NCBI RefSeq assembly: GCF_009363715.1
Contig: NZ_CP045404.1
Span: 4,010,390-4,074,389 of the forward strand
Reading direction: 5' to 3'
Length of the DNA: 64,000 bases
From: Roseovarius sp. THAF9
GTDB taxonomy: Bacteria; Pseudomonadota; Alphaproteobacteria; Rhodobacterales; Rhodobacteraceae
In this document: positions 42,764 to 50,501 of the stretch, in pieces
Numbering within the stretch: position 1 is the first letter of the stretch
How the letters are laid out: each line of letters begins with the position of its first letter
Program-made: the position numbers and the translations under genes
Notes under the pieces: model-generated
What the model was told of the DNA's origin: nothing
What the model saw: the letters and a program-made list of their open reading frames with translations, nothing else
Database searches by the model: none

Positions 42764-43480
42764 CTACTTGGCGACGAACGTCTGAAGTGCGGTGCGAATG
42801 CGTTCGTGTTCCGCTTCGATAAAGCTCTGTCCCATCTCGTAGGCACGCTGCACTTCGATCATTCGCGCGATTTGGCCGAGAGGCTCGACATTGGAGCTTT
42901 CGAGAAATCCCTGCCGTATCAGTGGATCGAGAACAGGCTCGACGCCGGCGTCGGAGCGGAACATCACGCCGCCCTCCCGGACCATCGCTGTCATGTCTGT
43001 GGGCATCACCAGCCCGACCTGGCCGATCAGCCGCCCATCCGAGCTTATGGTGCCGTCGCCGGATATCCCCAGCGTGCCGCCGTCCGGCGGGATGAAGACC
43101 GGCGCACCGCCAGCATCCAGCACACTGTACCCGTCATTGGTCACAAGATCACCTTCGGCAGAGACCGCGAAACTTCCGTTGCGGGTCAGGCGCTCGCCAG
43201 CGGGGGTTTCGACAAGGAAAAAGCCGTCCCCTTCGACCGCCAGGTCAAGCGCGCTGCCAGTCTGCGTGAGGGTGCCTTGGGCGTAGGACGTGTTGCGCAC
43301 GTTTGCTGTGGCCATTGACAGGGACGGGCCATTGTCGACGCCCACGATATGCTCGGCAAAAATCAAGCCCTCCTGCCGGTAGCCTGTGGTCGAACTGTTC
43401 GCGATATTGTTCGCGATGGTTCGCATTTCCCGCATCAGGCCCGATTGACGGGTGAGGGTCGTGTAGAACGCGCTTTCCAA
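42764..43480 (-). CDS. flgF: Proximal rod protein FlgF
   Basis: A 238-residue rod protein related to FlgG: LTRQSGLMREMRTIANNIANSSTTGYRQEGLIFAEH, LDLAVEGDGFFLVETP and the C-terminal MIEVQRAYEMGQSFIEAEHERIRTALQ. Shorter than FlgG and placed before it, which distinguishes it. The next gene upstream is fliQ, one base away. Confidence 0.93.
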   Translation of the reverse strand: MESAFYTTLTRQSGLMREMRTIANNIANSSTTGYRQEGLIFAEHIVGVDNGPSLSMATANVRNTSYAQGTLTQTGSALDLAVEGDGFFLVETPAGERLTRNGSFAVSAEGDLVTNDGYSVLDAGGAPVFIPPDGGTLGISGDGTISSDGRLIGQVGLVMPTDMTAMVREGGVMFRSDAGVEPVLDPLIRQGFLESSNVEPLGQIARMIEVQRAYEMGQSFIEAEHERIRTALQTFVAK

Positions 43481-43481
43481 A

Positions 43482-43751
43482 TCAGCCTCCGATTATCAGG
43501 GGGACCACGCGGTCCTGGAAAAAGCTGACCAGCGTTTGTGTCATGAAGCCCATCGTCAGCCAAAATACCGCGACGATTGCCGCCAGTTTCGGAACGAAGG
43601 TCAACGTCAGCTCTTGGATCGAGGTCAGTGCCTGGAACAATCCGACGAAGAGACCCGCCACCAGCGCCACCGAAAGGATCGGAAGCGAGGTTATAACCGC
43701 CACCCAAAGCCCCTGGCGCAAGGTGTCGAAAAAAATGACCTCTTCCGACAT
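43482..43751 (-). CDS. fliQ: Flagellar export protein FliQ
   Basis: An 89-residue protein with two membrane helices (GLWVAVITSLPILSVALVAGLFVGLFQALTSIQE and a second, TFVPKLAAIVAVFWLTMGFM) and the family hallmark VGLFQALTSIQE...TLTFVPK. The start giving MSEEVIFFDTLR is chosen over one 45 bases earlier, which adds Cys-rich residues of no family resemblance and reaches into fliE. Confidence 0.95.
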   Translation of the reverse strand: MSEEVIFFDTLRQGLWVAVITSLPILSVALVAGLFVGLFQALTSIQELTLTFVPKLAAIVAVFWLTMGFMTQTLVSFFQDRVVPLIIGG

Positions 43752-43755
43752 CGAA

Positions 43756-44046
43756 TTACACCGGCATTCGCAGGATTTCCTGGTAGGCCTCGACAACCTT
43801 GTCGCGGACTGTCACAGCGGTTTCCACGGCAAGCTCGGTTTGCGCCAGGGCCTGGACCAGGGCGTGGGGGTCGGCCTCTCCGCTCATCGCGGCCTTGGCC
43901 GTGAACTCGGCATCCTGAAGTGTTGCGGCGAAATCACGGGCGAGGCCTTTGCCGGCCTCGCCCACGTCCCCCTGACCGGCATTCGGCTCGGTCGCCGGGC
44001 GCGCTGCTGCATAGTTTTGGGCAGCATTGATAGGTTTGATATCCAT
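43756..44046 (-). CDS. fliE: MS ring-rod junction protein FliE
   Basis: A 96-residue protein. The C-terminal half, FAATLQDAEFTAKAAMSGEADPHALVQALAQTELAVETAVTVRDKVVEAYQEILRMPV, carries the family's A-x-G-x-A-D-x-H-x-V core and the closing VxAYQEIMxMPV motif. FliE links the MS ring to the rod and export gate. Lies between flgC and fliQ, in the usual order. Confidence 0.94.
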   Translation of the reverse strand: MDIKPINAAQNYAAARPATEPNAGQGDVGEAGKGLARDFAATLQDAEFTAKAAMSGEADPHALVQALAQTELAVETAVTVRDKVVEAYQEILRMPV

Positions 44047-44058
44047 TCTGGAACTCCT

Positions 44059-44448
44059 CTATCGACGTAGCAGGTCAAGCAGGCTGGACGACATCTGCCG
44101 GGCCTGCTCGAACATTTTCAGGTTCGCTTCGTAGCTGCGCTGGGCCTCGCGGGCGTCGGCAAGCTCGATCACGAGGTTGACGTTGGACCCGTCGAAATGG
44201 CCGGTCTCGTCGGCCATCGGGTGCGAAGGGTCAAAGATCTCTTCAAGGTCTCTGCGGCTGAGATGCACGCGACCGGTTTCAACGCCGCCAGCCTCGCGCC
44301 CGCGGGCAATCTCTTCGAAAGAGATCAGTTTGCGGCGATAGCCGGGCGTGTCGACATTCGCGATGTTTTCCGACACATGCCGCAGCCGCTGGCTTTGTGC
44401 CTTCAGGGCCGTTGCAGAGACGGAGAGGGATTGTCCGAGATCGCTCAT
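44059..44448 (-). CDS. flgC: Proximal rod protein FlgC
   Basis: A 129-residue rod protein: LSVSATALKAQSQRLRHVSENIANVDTPGYRRKLISFEE and the C-terminal GSNVNLVIELADAREAQRSYEANLKMFEQARQMSSSLLDLLRR. Both halves are the conserved rod signature. Follows flgB by 12 bases. Confidence 0.95.
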   Translation of the reverse strand: MSDLGQSLSVSATALKAQSQRLRHVSENIANVDTPGYRRKLISFEEIARGREAGGVETGRVHLSRRDLEEIFDPSHPMADETGHFDGSNVNLVIELADAREAQRSYEANLKMFEQARQMSSSLLDLLRR

Positions 44449-44460
44449 CTATGCCTCGTA

Positions 44461-44847
44461 TTATCGGCGCACCGCGGTGCGCAGGATTGTCATTGCGGAT
44501 TTATAGATCGTGACCGCGCGGTCATGCTGGCGCTTGGTGTCCACCGCGTGCAGCATCTCGCTTTCGACCGACACGGCGTTGCCGTTCGGGTCGCTTATCG
44601 CATCGCGGCGTTCGAGCACTTCATATCCGCCGGTTTGGGCGGCGCCGTTCAGATGGCGCGCGCGGGTGGCGGCCTGTGCAAAGGTCGGAGTTTTGGTCTC
44701 TAACTCCGCCTGGAAAGGCGCGATATCGCGCGCGACGTAACCCGGCGTATCGGCATTGGCCATGTTCCTGGCAATCACGTTCTGACGTGCGCCGGCGTGC
44801 TTGGCCATCGCGTGCGCCATGCGAAAGACTTCGAGATTTTCAAACAT
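44461..44847 (-). CDS. flgB: Proximal rod protein FlgB
   Basis: A 128-residue rod protein: MFENLEVFRMAHAMAKHAGARQNVIARNMANADTPGYVARDIAPF and the C-terminal VSVESEMLHAVDTKRQHDRAVTIYKSAMTILRTAV. The start at 44847 is supported by the family N-terminus; an ATG 27 bases earlier is not. Heads the eight-gene minus-strand rod/ring unit and is divergent from fliI. Confidence 0.94.
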   Translation of the reverse strand: MFENLEVFRMAHAMAKHAGARQNVIARNMANADTPGYVARDIAPFQAELETKTPTFAQAATRARHLNGAAQTGGYEVLERRDAISDPNGNAVSVESEMLHAVDTKRQHDRAVTIYKSAMTILRTAVRR

Positions 44848-44932
44848 CGGGGCTTCTCCCTCGATTGGCTTCAATCAAGGCTTAACCGTGATTCCTTTAG
44901 AAATGGTTCGCATGAGCCCAGAGGAGCCGAAA

Positions 44933-46414
44933 ATGAATTTGCCCGACCTGATCGCCCTGCGATCCGAAATTGCCGATCTGCAACCGGTGCGCAGTGTCGG
45001 ACGCGTGCGCAGTATCGAGGGAAACGTGATCGGCGTGGGCGGGCTCTCGAACGTGGCCAAGATGGGCGACAGGGTCAACGTGCATGGGCGCGACGGCCTT
45101 TCGGTGCGCGGAGAGATCCTGCGCATGTCGGCTGACCTCGTAACTGTTCTGCCGGACGCATCGCCGGAAGGCATTTCGCTAGGCGACAGGGTATCGCTTG
45201 GCCAGCCGCCGCTTCTGTGGCCGAGCGAGGACTGGATTGGGCGAATCATCGATCCGTTCGGCGCTCCGCTCGACGGTGCGCCGCTCGGGCGCGGAAATCG
45301 AAACTATCCGTTGCGCCGCGACCCGCCCCCGGCCGCCCAACGGCGTGGCCTGGGCGAAAGGCTGGAAAGCGGGATGGCTGTCTTCAACACGTTCCTTCCT
45401 ATTGTTCGCGGGCAGCGGATTGGCCTGTTTGCCGGTTCGGGCGTAGGTAAATCAAGCCTGCTTGGCCATCTTGGGCGTAACATGCAGGCAGATATCGTTG
45501 TCTTTGCCCTGATCGGCGAACGGGGACGCGAATTGCGCGAGTTCGTGGAAAATGTTCTGGGGCCGGAGGGTATGGCGCGGTCTGTCATCGTGGCAGCAAC
45601 ATCCGATCAATCGCCTATCGTGCGACGCCGCTGCGCCTGGGCGGCAATGTGTGTGGCCGAGTATTTTCGGGACACTGGGCGTCAGGTTCTCTTCTTGGCA
45701 GATTCGATCACTCGCTTTGCCGAAGCGCACAGGGAGGTGGCGACCGCCGCGGGCGAGATGCCGGCGCTTCGCGGTTTCCCGGCCTCGACAGCGCACATGA
45801 TCATGTCGCTTTGCGAGCGCGCCGGCACCGGGTCGGGTCATTCGGGCGACATAACGGCGCTTTTCAGCGTATTGGTCGCCGGGTCGGACATGGACGAGCC
45901 GGTGGCGGACATCTTGCGGGGTGTCCTTGACGGCCATGTGGTCATGGATCGCGCGATAGCAGAACGCGGACGATACCCGGCGATCGATTTGCTGCGGTCG
46001 GTGTCCCGCAGCCTGCCTCGGGCCGCCAGCGATGACGAGAATGCCCTGATCGCTCAGGCACGTGGTCTCTTGGGGGCCTACGCCAAGTCGGAAACTATGA
46101 TCCGGGCCGGTCTTTATGCCGAAGGATCCGATGCGACACTGGATCAGGCAATCCGTGTCTGGCCCGAACTGGATGCATTTTTGGCGGAACCAGAGCCTGT
46201 CTCCGCGCAGAACAGTTTCAATCGTCTGGCGTTGCTTCTGCGCCGCGCCGGGCATGAGCGTACACGCTCGAAGCAGATGCAAAAGGGGACGCAGGGCTCG
46301 GACGGTCAGAATTCCGGCGCACGAGTTTCCGCTGGCCAAAACAAAGCTGTCCAGAAGGCCGGTCAGTCCCTGACCCGCGAAGGTGGCGCCGCTAGAAATA
46401 TCGCGCTGCGGTAG
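44933..46414 (+). CDS. fliI: Flagellar export ATPase FliI
   Basis: A 493-residue ATPase of the F1-beta-like export family. Walker A GSGVGKSS (168-175), Walker B QVLFLAD ending at D257, then SITRFAEAHREVA and LPALRGFPAS. A GAGGAG sits 6 bases before this ATG, which decides it over in-frame ATGs at 44903 and 44912. The last 60 residues (QMQKGTQGSDGQNSGARVS...) are a polar low-complexity extension not seen in most FliI proteins (about 440-460 residues). Confidence 0.95.
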   Translation: MNLPDLIALRSEIADLQPVRSVGRVRSIEGNVIGVGGLSNVAKMGDRVNVHGRDGLSVRGEILRMSADLVTVLPDASPEGISLGDRVSLGQPPLLWPSEDWIGRIIDPFGAPLDGAPLGRGNRNYPLRRDPPPAAQRRGLGERLESGMAVFNTFLPIVRGQRIGLFAGSGVGKSSLLGHLGRNMQADIVVFALIGERGRELREFVENVLGPEGMARSVIVAATSDQSPIVRRRCAWAAMCVAEYFRDTGRQVLFLADSITRFAEAHREVATAAGEMPALRGFPASTAHMIMSLCERAGTGSGHSGDITALFSVLVAGSDMDEPVADILRGVLDGHVVMDRAIAERGRYPAIDLLRSVSRSLPRAASDDENALIAQARGLLGAYAKSETMIRAGLYAEGSDATLDQAIRVWPELDAFLAEPEPVSAQNSFNRLALLLRRAGHERTRSKQMQKGTQGSDGQNSGARVSAGQNKAVQKAGQSLTREGGAARNIALR

Positions 46415-46490
46415 GTGAAAATGCGGTTCCCAGGCGGCAGAAGTCGCACATCCACAGTGCGGCTGGGGTGACGGTTCTGATGAACTCAGA

Positions 46491-47279
46491 TCAGCGGGCC
46501 TGCAACAGCGTCAAGGCAATGGACGTGGAGGATTGGAACGAGATCGCCTTGAGCTGATCGCGAACCAGGAACGCCCGGACCAAGTCTTCACGCGCGCCGT
46601 CTTCGGCCAGATCGTTGATATTCTCTAGCCCAAAAGTGCTGCGTGACTTGTCCTTGAAAATTTCAAGCTGCCGATCAATGTCCAACTGACCGAAGCCGTC
46701 CGGTAGCCCGAGTGCGGTTTCAAAGACAGAGCGCAGAGGCGGGGTCCCGAGAATCCGAAACCATTTGGTGTCTTCGGAGCCGTCCGACTGGGCCAGGTCC
46801 GCAAGCTCGCGATCCGCGTTCAGGCTCAGCCGCATGGACTCGTTCTGCTCGCCGACGGCCACTTCGAAAGAACGCGCCCGGAACCTGGCAGTGATATCTG
46901 CGGCAAAGAGCGGGTCTTGCGTACGGGCGCCGCCGCTGTTGCCGAACCCGAATGCCTCTGCAAAACGTTGGTACCGGTCATCAGAAAGCCTGTTTGCCAG
47001 TGCGTCGTTCGACTCGGTGCCTTGCTCCAGAACCGTGCGGATCAGGTATCGGTTGTTGAGATCGTCCTGTAGCCCGAATGCTCCGAGCGCGACGCGCAGA
47101 AGACGCCGGTCCTCGACCAGCTCCTCAGCGCTTGTAACCTGGCCGATCGTCACTTCGAAATATTCGGTGTCGCGAACGATGCGTGGAGAGTTGTTGAACG
47201 CCTCTGACTGGCTGTCGGCGGTACGTTGCAGAAACATCCATCCGGCCAGACCGGACATTGGAATGACCGGCTGGAACAT
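46491..47279 (-). CDS. DUF1217 flagellar protein
   Basis: A 262-residue protein: MFQPVIPMSGLAGWMFLQRTADSQSEAFNNSP at the start, RYLIRTVLEQGTESNDALANRLSDDRYQRFAEAFGFG and repeated helices typical of DUF1217, a family found in alphaproteobacterial flagellar clusters. No signal peptide. Exact role unknown; it is co-transcribed with flbT (one-base overlap) and lies downstream of the flagellin regulators. Convergent with fliI. Confidence 0.85.
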   Translation of the reverse strand: MFQPVIPMSGLAGWMFLQRTADSQSEAFNNSPRIVRDTEYFEVTIGQVTSAEELVEDRRLLRVALGAFGLQDDLNNRYLIRTVLEQGTESNDALANRLSDDRYQRFAEAFGFGNSGGARTQDPLFAADITARFRARSFEVAVGEQNESMRLSLNADRELADLAQSDGSEDTKWFRILGTPPLRSVFETALGLPDGFGQLDIDRQLEIFKDKSRSTFGLENINDLAEDGAREDLVRAFLVRDQLKAISFQSSTSIALTLLQAR

Positions 47280-47695
47280 CAGATAGTCCCCTGGACCTTG
47301 CTATGCGCGAGCACCCTGTCCTCTCGTGGTATCAAGCTTCGCAGCGATTTGAGGCACTGATAATGCTGGCCTTCGATGACAGCCTCTGTCGCCTTGGTCA
47401 GGTTGGCCCTGCTATCCGGGTCGGTAAAGACCTGGCTCAGTTCCTCGATCCGCTTGAGCAGCTGCATCCGGGAGTCCTCCGCACTATGATCGCCGGACAG
47501 AACAAGCTGCGCGGCATAGCAGGCGCGACGTACCGGCGTGGTGGCCTCTTCCGGGTGAATGGCATCGCGCAGACGTAGAATGTTGGCGTTTGGTGTCATG
47601 ATTGACAGGCGCGAGCGACGTTCGCCGTTCTCGATGACCGCACCATTGACCAGGACACGTTCCCTCGGGCTGAGTTTCAGGACAAGTCCGCTCAT
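47279..47695 (-). CDS. flbT: Flagellin mRNA regulator FlbT
   Basis: A 138-residue protein: MSGLVLKLSPRERVLVNGAVIENGERRSRLSIMTPNANILRLRDAIHPEEATTPVRRACYAAQLVLSG is a strong match to FlbT. In Caulobacter FlbT binds the flagellin mRNA 5' leader and promotes its decay until the hook is complete. Follows flaF by one base. The flagellin gene itself lies just upstream (48199). Confidence 0.94.
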   Translation of the reverse strand: MSGLVLKLSPRERVLVNGAVIENGERRSRLSIMTPNANILRLRDAIHPEEATTPVRRACYAAQLVLSGDHSAEDSRMQLLKRIEELSQVFTDPDSRANLTKATEAVIEGQHYQCLKSLRSLIPREDRVLAHSKVQGTI

Positions 47696-47696
47696 G

Positions 47697-48113
47697 TCAC
47701 AGACACTCCTGGGCGGGCCGTGCAGAGGTCCGGCCGGTGTTGACGGCGTTAGGGCGGCGCAGACCCTTCATTACGGCGGTGTTGATTTCGACAAGGGGGG
47801 CGACCGAGGCCGTACGGCTGAGCACCTTGGCGCTGTGGATGCGCGTGAACTCAGAAAGATAAAGGATACGGGCCTGAATTTCCGGAGGCAGGGCATTGGA
47901 CTTGCTTACGACATCGCTCGCAAGCACGGTCCAAAGCCGCCGATTGTCGTAAATTGCGGCGGCCAGTGCCTTGAAGCCGCTGGGGCCTCGATCCGCGGCG
48001 GCTTTCAGCCGGCTGGTGATGCGCGCGAAGGCATCATATTCGTTGTCGCGATCCGTACGTATCGGCTGGGCCTCGTCGCGATAGGCGTTTTGCGCTTTCA
48101 GCGTGGCGTTCAC
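47697..48113 (-). CDS. flaF: Flagellin synthesis regulator FlaF
   Basis: A 138-residue protein: LKAQNAYRDEAQPIRTDRDNEYDAFARITSRLKAA, DNRRLWTVLASDVVSKSNALPPEIQARILYLSEFTRIHSAKVL are FlaF hallmarks. FlaF opposes FlbT and is needed for flagellin synthesis or export in Caulobacter. The C-terminal 25 residues beyond the family core are variable. Order flagellin-flaF-flbT is conserved. Confidence 0.93.
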   Translation of the reverse strand: MNATLKAQNAYRDEAQPIRTDRDNEYDAFARITSRLKAAADRGPSGFKALAAAIYDNRRLWTVLASDVVSKSNALPPEIQARILYLSEFTRIHSAKVLSRTASVAPLVEINTAVMKGLRRPNAVNTGRTSARPAQECL

Positions 48114-48198
48114 GGCTTTCTCCTTCGGGAGGTTTATGCATCAGACCTGTTCAGAAGATTGGAAGCGCCCCCTGTGCGAGAGGGCGCTCCCTGCTGTG

Positions 48199-49509
48199 TT
48201 AACCCCGGAAGAGGCTAAGCAGCTGTTGCGGTGCGCTGTTGGCGATGGACAGAGCCTGAACGCCCAGCTGCTGCTGCACCTGAAGGGCCTGCAGACGCGC
48301 CGACGCTTCTTCCATGTCGGCGTCGACCAGCGACCCGATCCCGGATTTGAGCGAGTCCGTCAGGTTCAGGACGAACTCCGCCTGGGTTTCGATCCGGCCG
48401 CGCACCGAGCCGAAATCAGCTGCCGAGTCGATTGCTGTCTGGATCAGGCCTTCGATGTCTTCCAGTGCCGCATCAGCGCCTTCATCCGTCGTCACGTCGA
48501 TATCAGCCAGGTCTTCCAGGCCGCCGCCCTGGCTCACACCCACCGTCTCAATGGCCTGCAGCGCAAAGTTGTTGCCGCCGGTCGAGGAGCCGGTGAAGGT
48601 GATGGTGGCCACGCCGTCCGCTGCAACGGTCACCGCGGCACCGATGGTGCTCCCGGATGGAATGTTGCCTGCGTCAATTGCACTTGCGACCCGTTCATTG
48701 AATGCGTCGGCCAACGCATTGGCCATATCGGCTTGGGTGTCACCGTCGCGTGCAACGAAAGAGATCGCACGCGCCGAGTCGTCGAACGAAGAATCGATCG
48801 CGCCTGCCGAGCCCGTGATGTTGATCTGCACCGCAGTGCCTGCCTCGACAGTGTCGACGACCAGATCTGTCGTCGGCGGGGTACCGGCAGCGGTCAGCGT
48901 GACGGCTGTGCCATTGTCGATTCCACCGCTCACAGTGGTAGCGGAGCCTGCAGCTGTCGCGGTACCGACGGAGTAGTCGGTGACTTCAGTGCCAAGATCG
49001 TTCTTGCCGACATCGATGTAGCTGACGCCAACCGTGCCGTTCGAGGCGCGGTCCAGCGAGCTCAGGATTTCGACGGTGCCGGTGCCAGCTTCGTTTTCAC
49101 GGTTCGAGAGCAGGTTCAAACCATTGAACTGGGCAGCACCCGAGACGGCCGAAATCTGATCGCGCAGAACGTCGATGTCCGCCTGGATCTTGTCGCGGTC
49201 GACGTTCGCCTCTTGGGCATTTACGATCTTGCCTTTGATATCCGTCAGAAGGTCCGAGATGGTTTCGGCCGCGTTCTGGGCCACCGCAACGGTGGATTCG
49301 CCCAGTGCGAGGCTGTCCGAAATCGACTGAAAGCCTTTGACGTCCGCTTCCATCACCTTCGAGATGGCCCAGACGGCCGAGTTGTCCTTGGCGCTTGCGA
49401 CCGTTTTGCCGGTCGAGATTTCCGCCTGGGTCGATGCCAGGTTGGAGTTGATCGAACGCAACGTTTGCAGGGCAACCATTGCGCTGTTGTTCGTCAGAAT
49501 GCTTGACAT
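48199..49509 (-). CDS. fliC: Flagellin
   Basis: A 436-residue filament protein. The N-terminal 140 residues (SSILTNNSAMVALQTLRSIN, LASTQAEISTGKTVASAKDN, IQADIDVLRDQISAVSGAAQFNGLNLLSN) and the C-terminal 85 (GRIETQAEFVLNLTDSLKSGIGSLVDADMEEASARLQALQVQQQLGVQALSIANSAPQQLLSLFRG) form D0/D1; the Thr/Ala/Gly-rich middle is the exposed variable domain. AAAGGACT precedes the ATG. Only one flagellin gene occurs in the window. Confidence 0.96.
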   Translation of the reverse strand: MSSILTNNSAMVALQTLRSINSNLASTQAEISTGKTVASAKDNSAVWAISKVMEADVKGFQSISDSLALGESTVAVAQNAAETISDLLTDIKGKIVNAQEANVDRDKIQADIDVLRDQISAVSGAAQFNGLNLLSNRENEAGTGTVEILSSLDRASNGTVGVSYIDVGKNDLGTEVTDYSVGTATAAGSATTVSGGIDNGTAVTLTAAGTPPTTDLVVDTVEAGTAVQINITGSAGAIDSSFDDSARAISFVARDGDTQADMANALADAFNERVASAIDAGNIPSGSTIGAAVTVAADGVATITFTGSSTGGNNFALQAIETVGVSQGGGLEDLADIDVTTDEGADAALEDIEGLIQTAIDSAADFGSVRGRIETQAEFVLNLTDSLKSGIGSLVDADMEEASARLQALQVQQQLGVQALSIANSAPQQLLSLFRG

Positions 49510-49552
49510 AGCATAGTCCTTTTGCTGCGACGCTTTTACGCCGATACACTTT

Positions 49553-49569
49553 CACCGCCCGGAGCGGTG
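49553..49569 (-). promoter_or_regulatory. Hairpin in the flagellin 5' leader
   Basis: On the mRNA, CACCGC and GCGGTG form a 6-bp stem with a 5-base loop, 44 bases before the flagellin start. Caulobacter FlbT acts on a structured flagellin leader; this stem is the only clear candidate in the 224-base gap. It could also be an attenuator or chance. Confidence 0.35.
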
Positions 49570-49733
49570 GTTCTGAAAGTCGTTCTGACGTTTGCGATGC
49601 GCGTCGTCGGCATCGCGCCATCCGCCCTGGGATGCAGCCCGAGGAATGCCGTCAAAGTGCTAAGAGAGTCCTAAAGTCGATCGGGCGTGTGACTGGCATT
49701 TAAGACAAATACGCGGCAAACTTGGTGCAACGC

Positions 49734-50096
49734 TCACGCGCGTTTTTCCAGCTGGCGCGCGACTTGCGCGTCGATGGTTTTTTTCTGCCCGTCCTCGCCG
49801 TAGGTTTCCAGTGAGCGGCGGACCTTTCGCACCGCCGCAAGCCGTGCCGAGGCCCGACGGATGCCTTGCAAGGCGCCGTCAAGCAGCAACTGATTACGAG
49901 AAAGCTTGTCCTGAATGTCCGATATTACGGCCGAATCCTCGGCATCGAGCTGACCCAGCAGGTCGATCAGCGCTTCTTTGCGCTCCAGCAGGCGCGCCAT
50001 CTCGTCCAGATTTCCGCTCAGAACCGCTTGCCGCTCGGCATCCAGAAGCACGTCCAGTTCATCGACCAGCGCTTGCGCAGAGGAGTCGTCACTCAT
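49734..50096 (-). CDS. flgN: FlgN-family export chaperone
   Basis: A 120-residue, all-helical acidic protein: ALVDELDVLLDAERQAVLSGNLDEMARLLERKEALIDLLGQLD followed by a second long helix ([29 protein letters not shown]). Size and the LxxEhxhLhxG-hpxh pattern match FlgN, the chaperone for FlgK and FlgL. It overlaps the FlgJ-like gene by 8 bases. Confidence 0.78.
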   Translation of the reverse strand: MSDDSSAQALVDELDVLLDAERQAVLSGNLDEMARLLERKEALIDLLGQLDAEDSAVISDIQDKLSRNQLLLDGALQGIRRASARLAAVRKVRRSLETYGEDGQKKTIDAQVARQLEKRA

Positions 50097-50388
50097 TTCT
50101 TGTCTCCATCATTGACCTCAGGAAGTGTTCGGACAGGCCAATTCCTCCGGCCTTGGCGATCTTGTCCGCAATGGCCTGGCGGTGAAACGAGGCAAACTGG
50201 TCTTCTCCCTCGCCGCCGGAAAAGGAATTTACCTGCTCGCCGAAACCGGCGGCCTTGAGCATCTCGGCAAGAAACGTTGCCTCGAGCTTCTCGGCAGCCG
50301 TGCGCGCCGCGTCCAAAGACGAAGATGAAACATCACGTTTCGCGGGTGGTGTGCCCGGCGTGGGTTTGATGGGTAAATGATCGGTCAC
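50089..50388 (-). CDS. flgJ: Rod-binding protein, FlgJ N-terminal type
   Basis: A 99-residue protein corresponding only to the rod-binding half of FlgJ: AAEKLEATFLAEMLKAAGFGEQVNSFSGGEGEDQFASFHRQAIADKIAKAGGIGLSEHFLRSM. The muramidase half of enterobacterial FlgJ is absent, as usual in alphaproteobacteria, so a separate lytic enzyme is needed. Divergent from fliK across 113 bases. Confidence 0.88.
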   Translation of the reverse strand: MTDHLPIKPTPGTPPAKRDVSSSSLDAARTAAEKLEATFLAEMLKAAGFGEQVNSFSGGEGEDQFASFHRQAIADKIAKAGGIGLSEHFLRSMMETRNE

Positions 50389-50436
50389 CAGAATCCCTCG
50401 AATGCTGCGAAGTTTCCTGCATTTGACACCAAAGCG

Positions 50437-50451
50437 GTAAAGAACTGGTAA
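50437..50451. promoter_or_regulatory. CtrA-like box in the flgJ/fliK divergent promoter
   Basis: GTAA-AGAACTG-GTAA (on the other strand TTAC-CAGTTCT-TTAC) resembles the CtrA direct repeat TTAA-N7-TTAA with one mismatch in each half. It lies about 50 bases from both starts. Confidence 0.35.
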
Positions 50452-50501
50452 TCAACCTCTGCGAAGTTCGATGGACGAGGAAGAAATCCCGGAGCTCACG
50501 A

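Noticed and set aside
48103..49506. 467-codon plus-strand frame opposite flagellin
   Set aside because: Mirror of the flagellin gene; composition is Cys/Arg-rich with no family.
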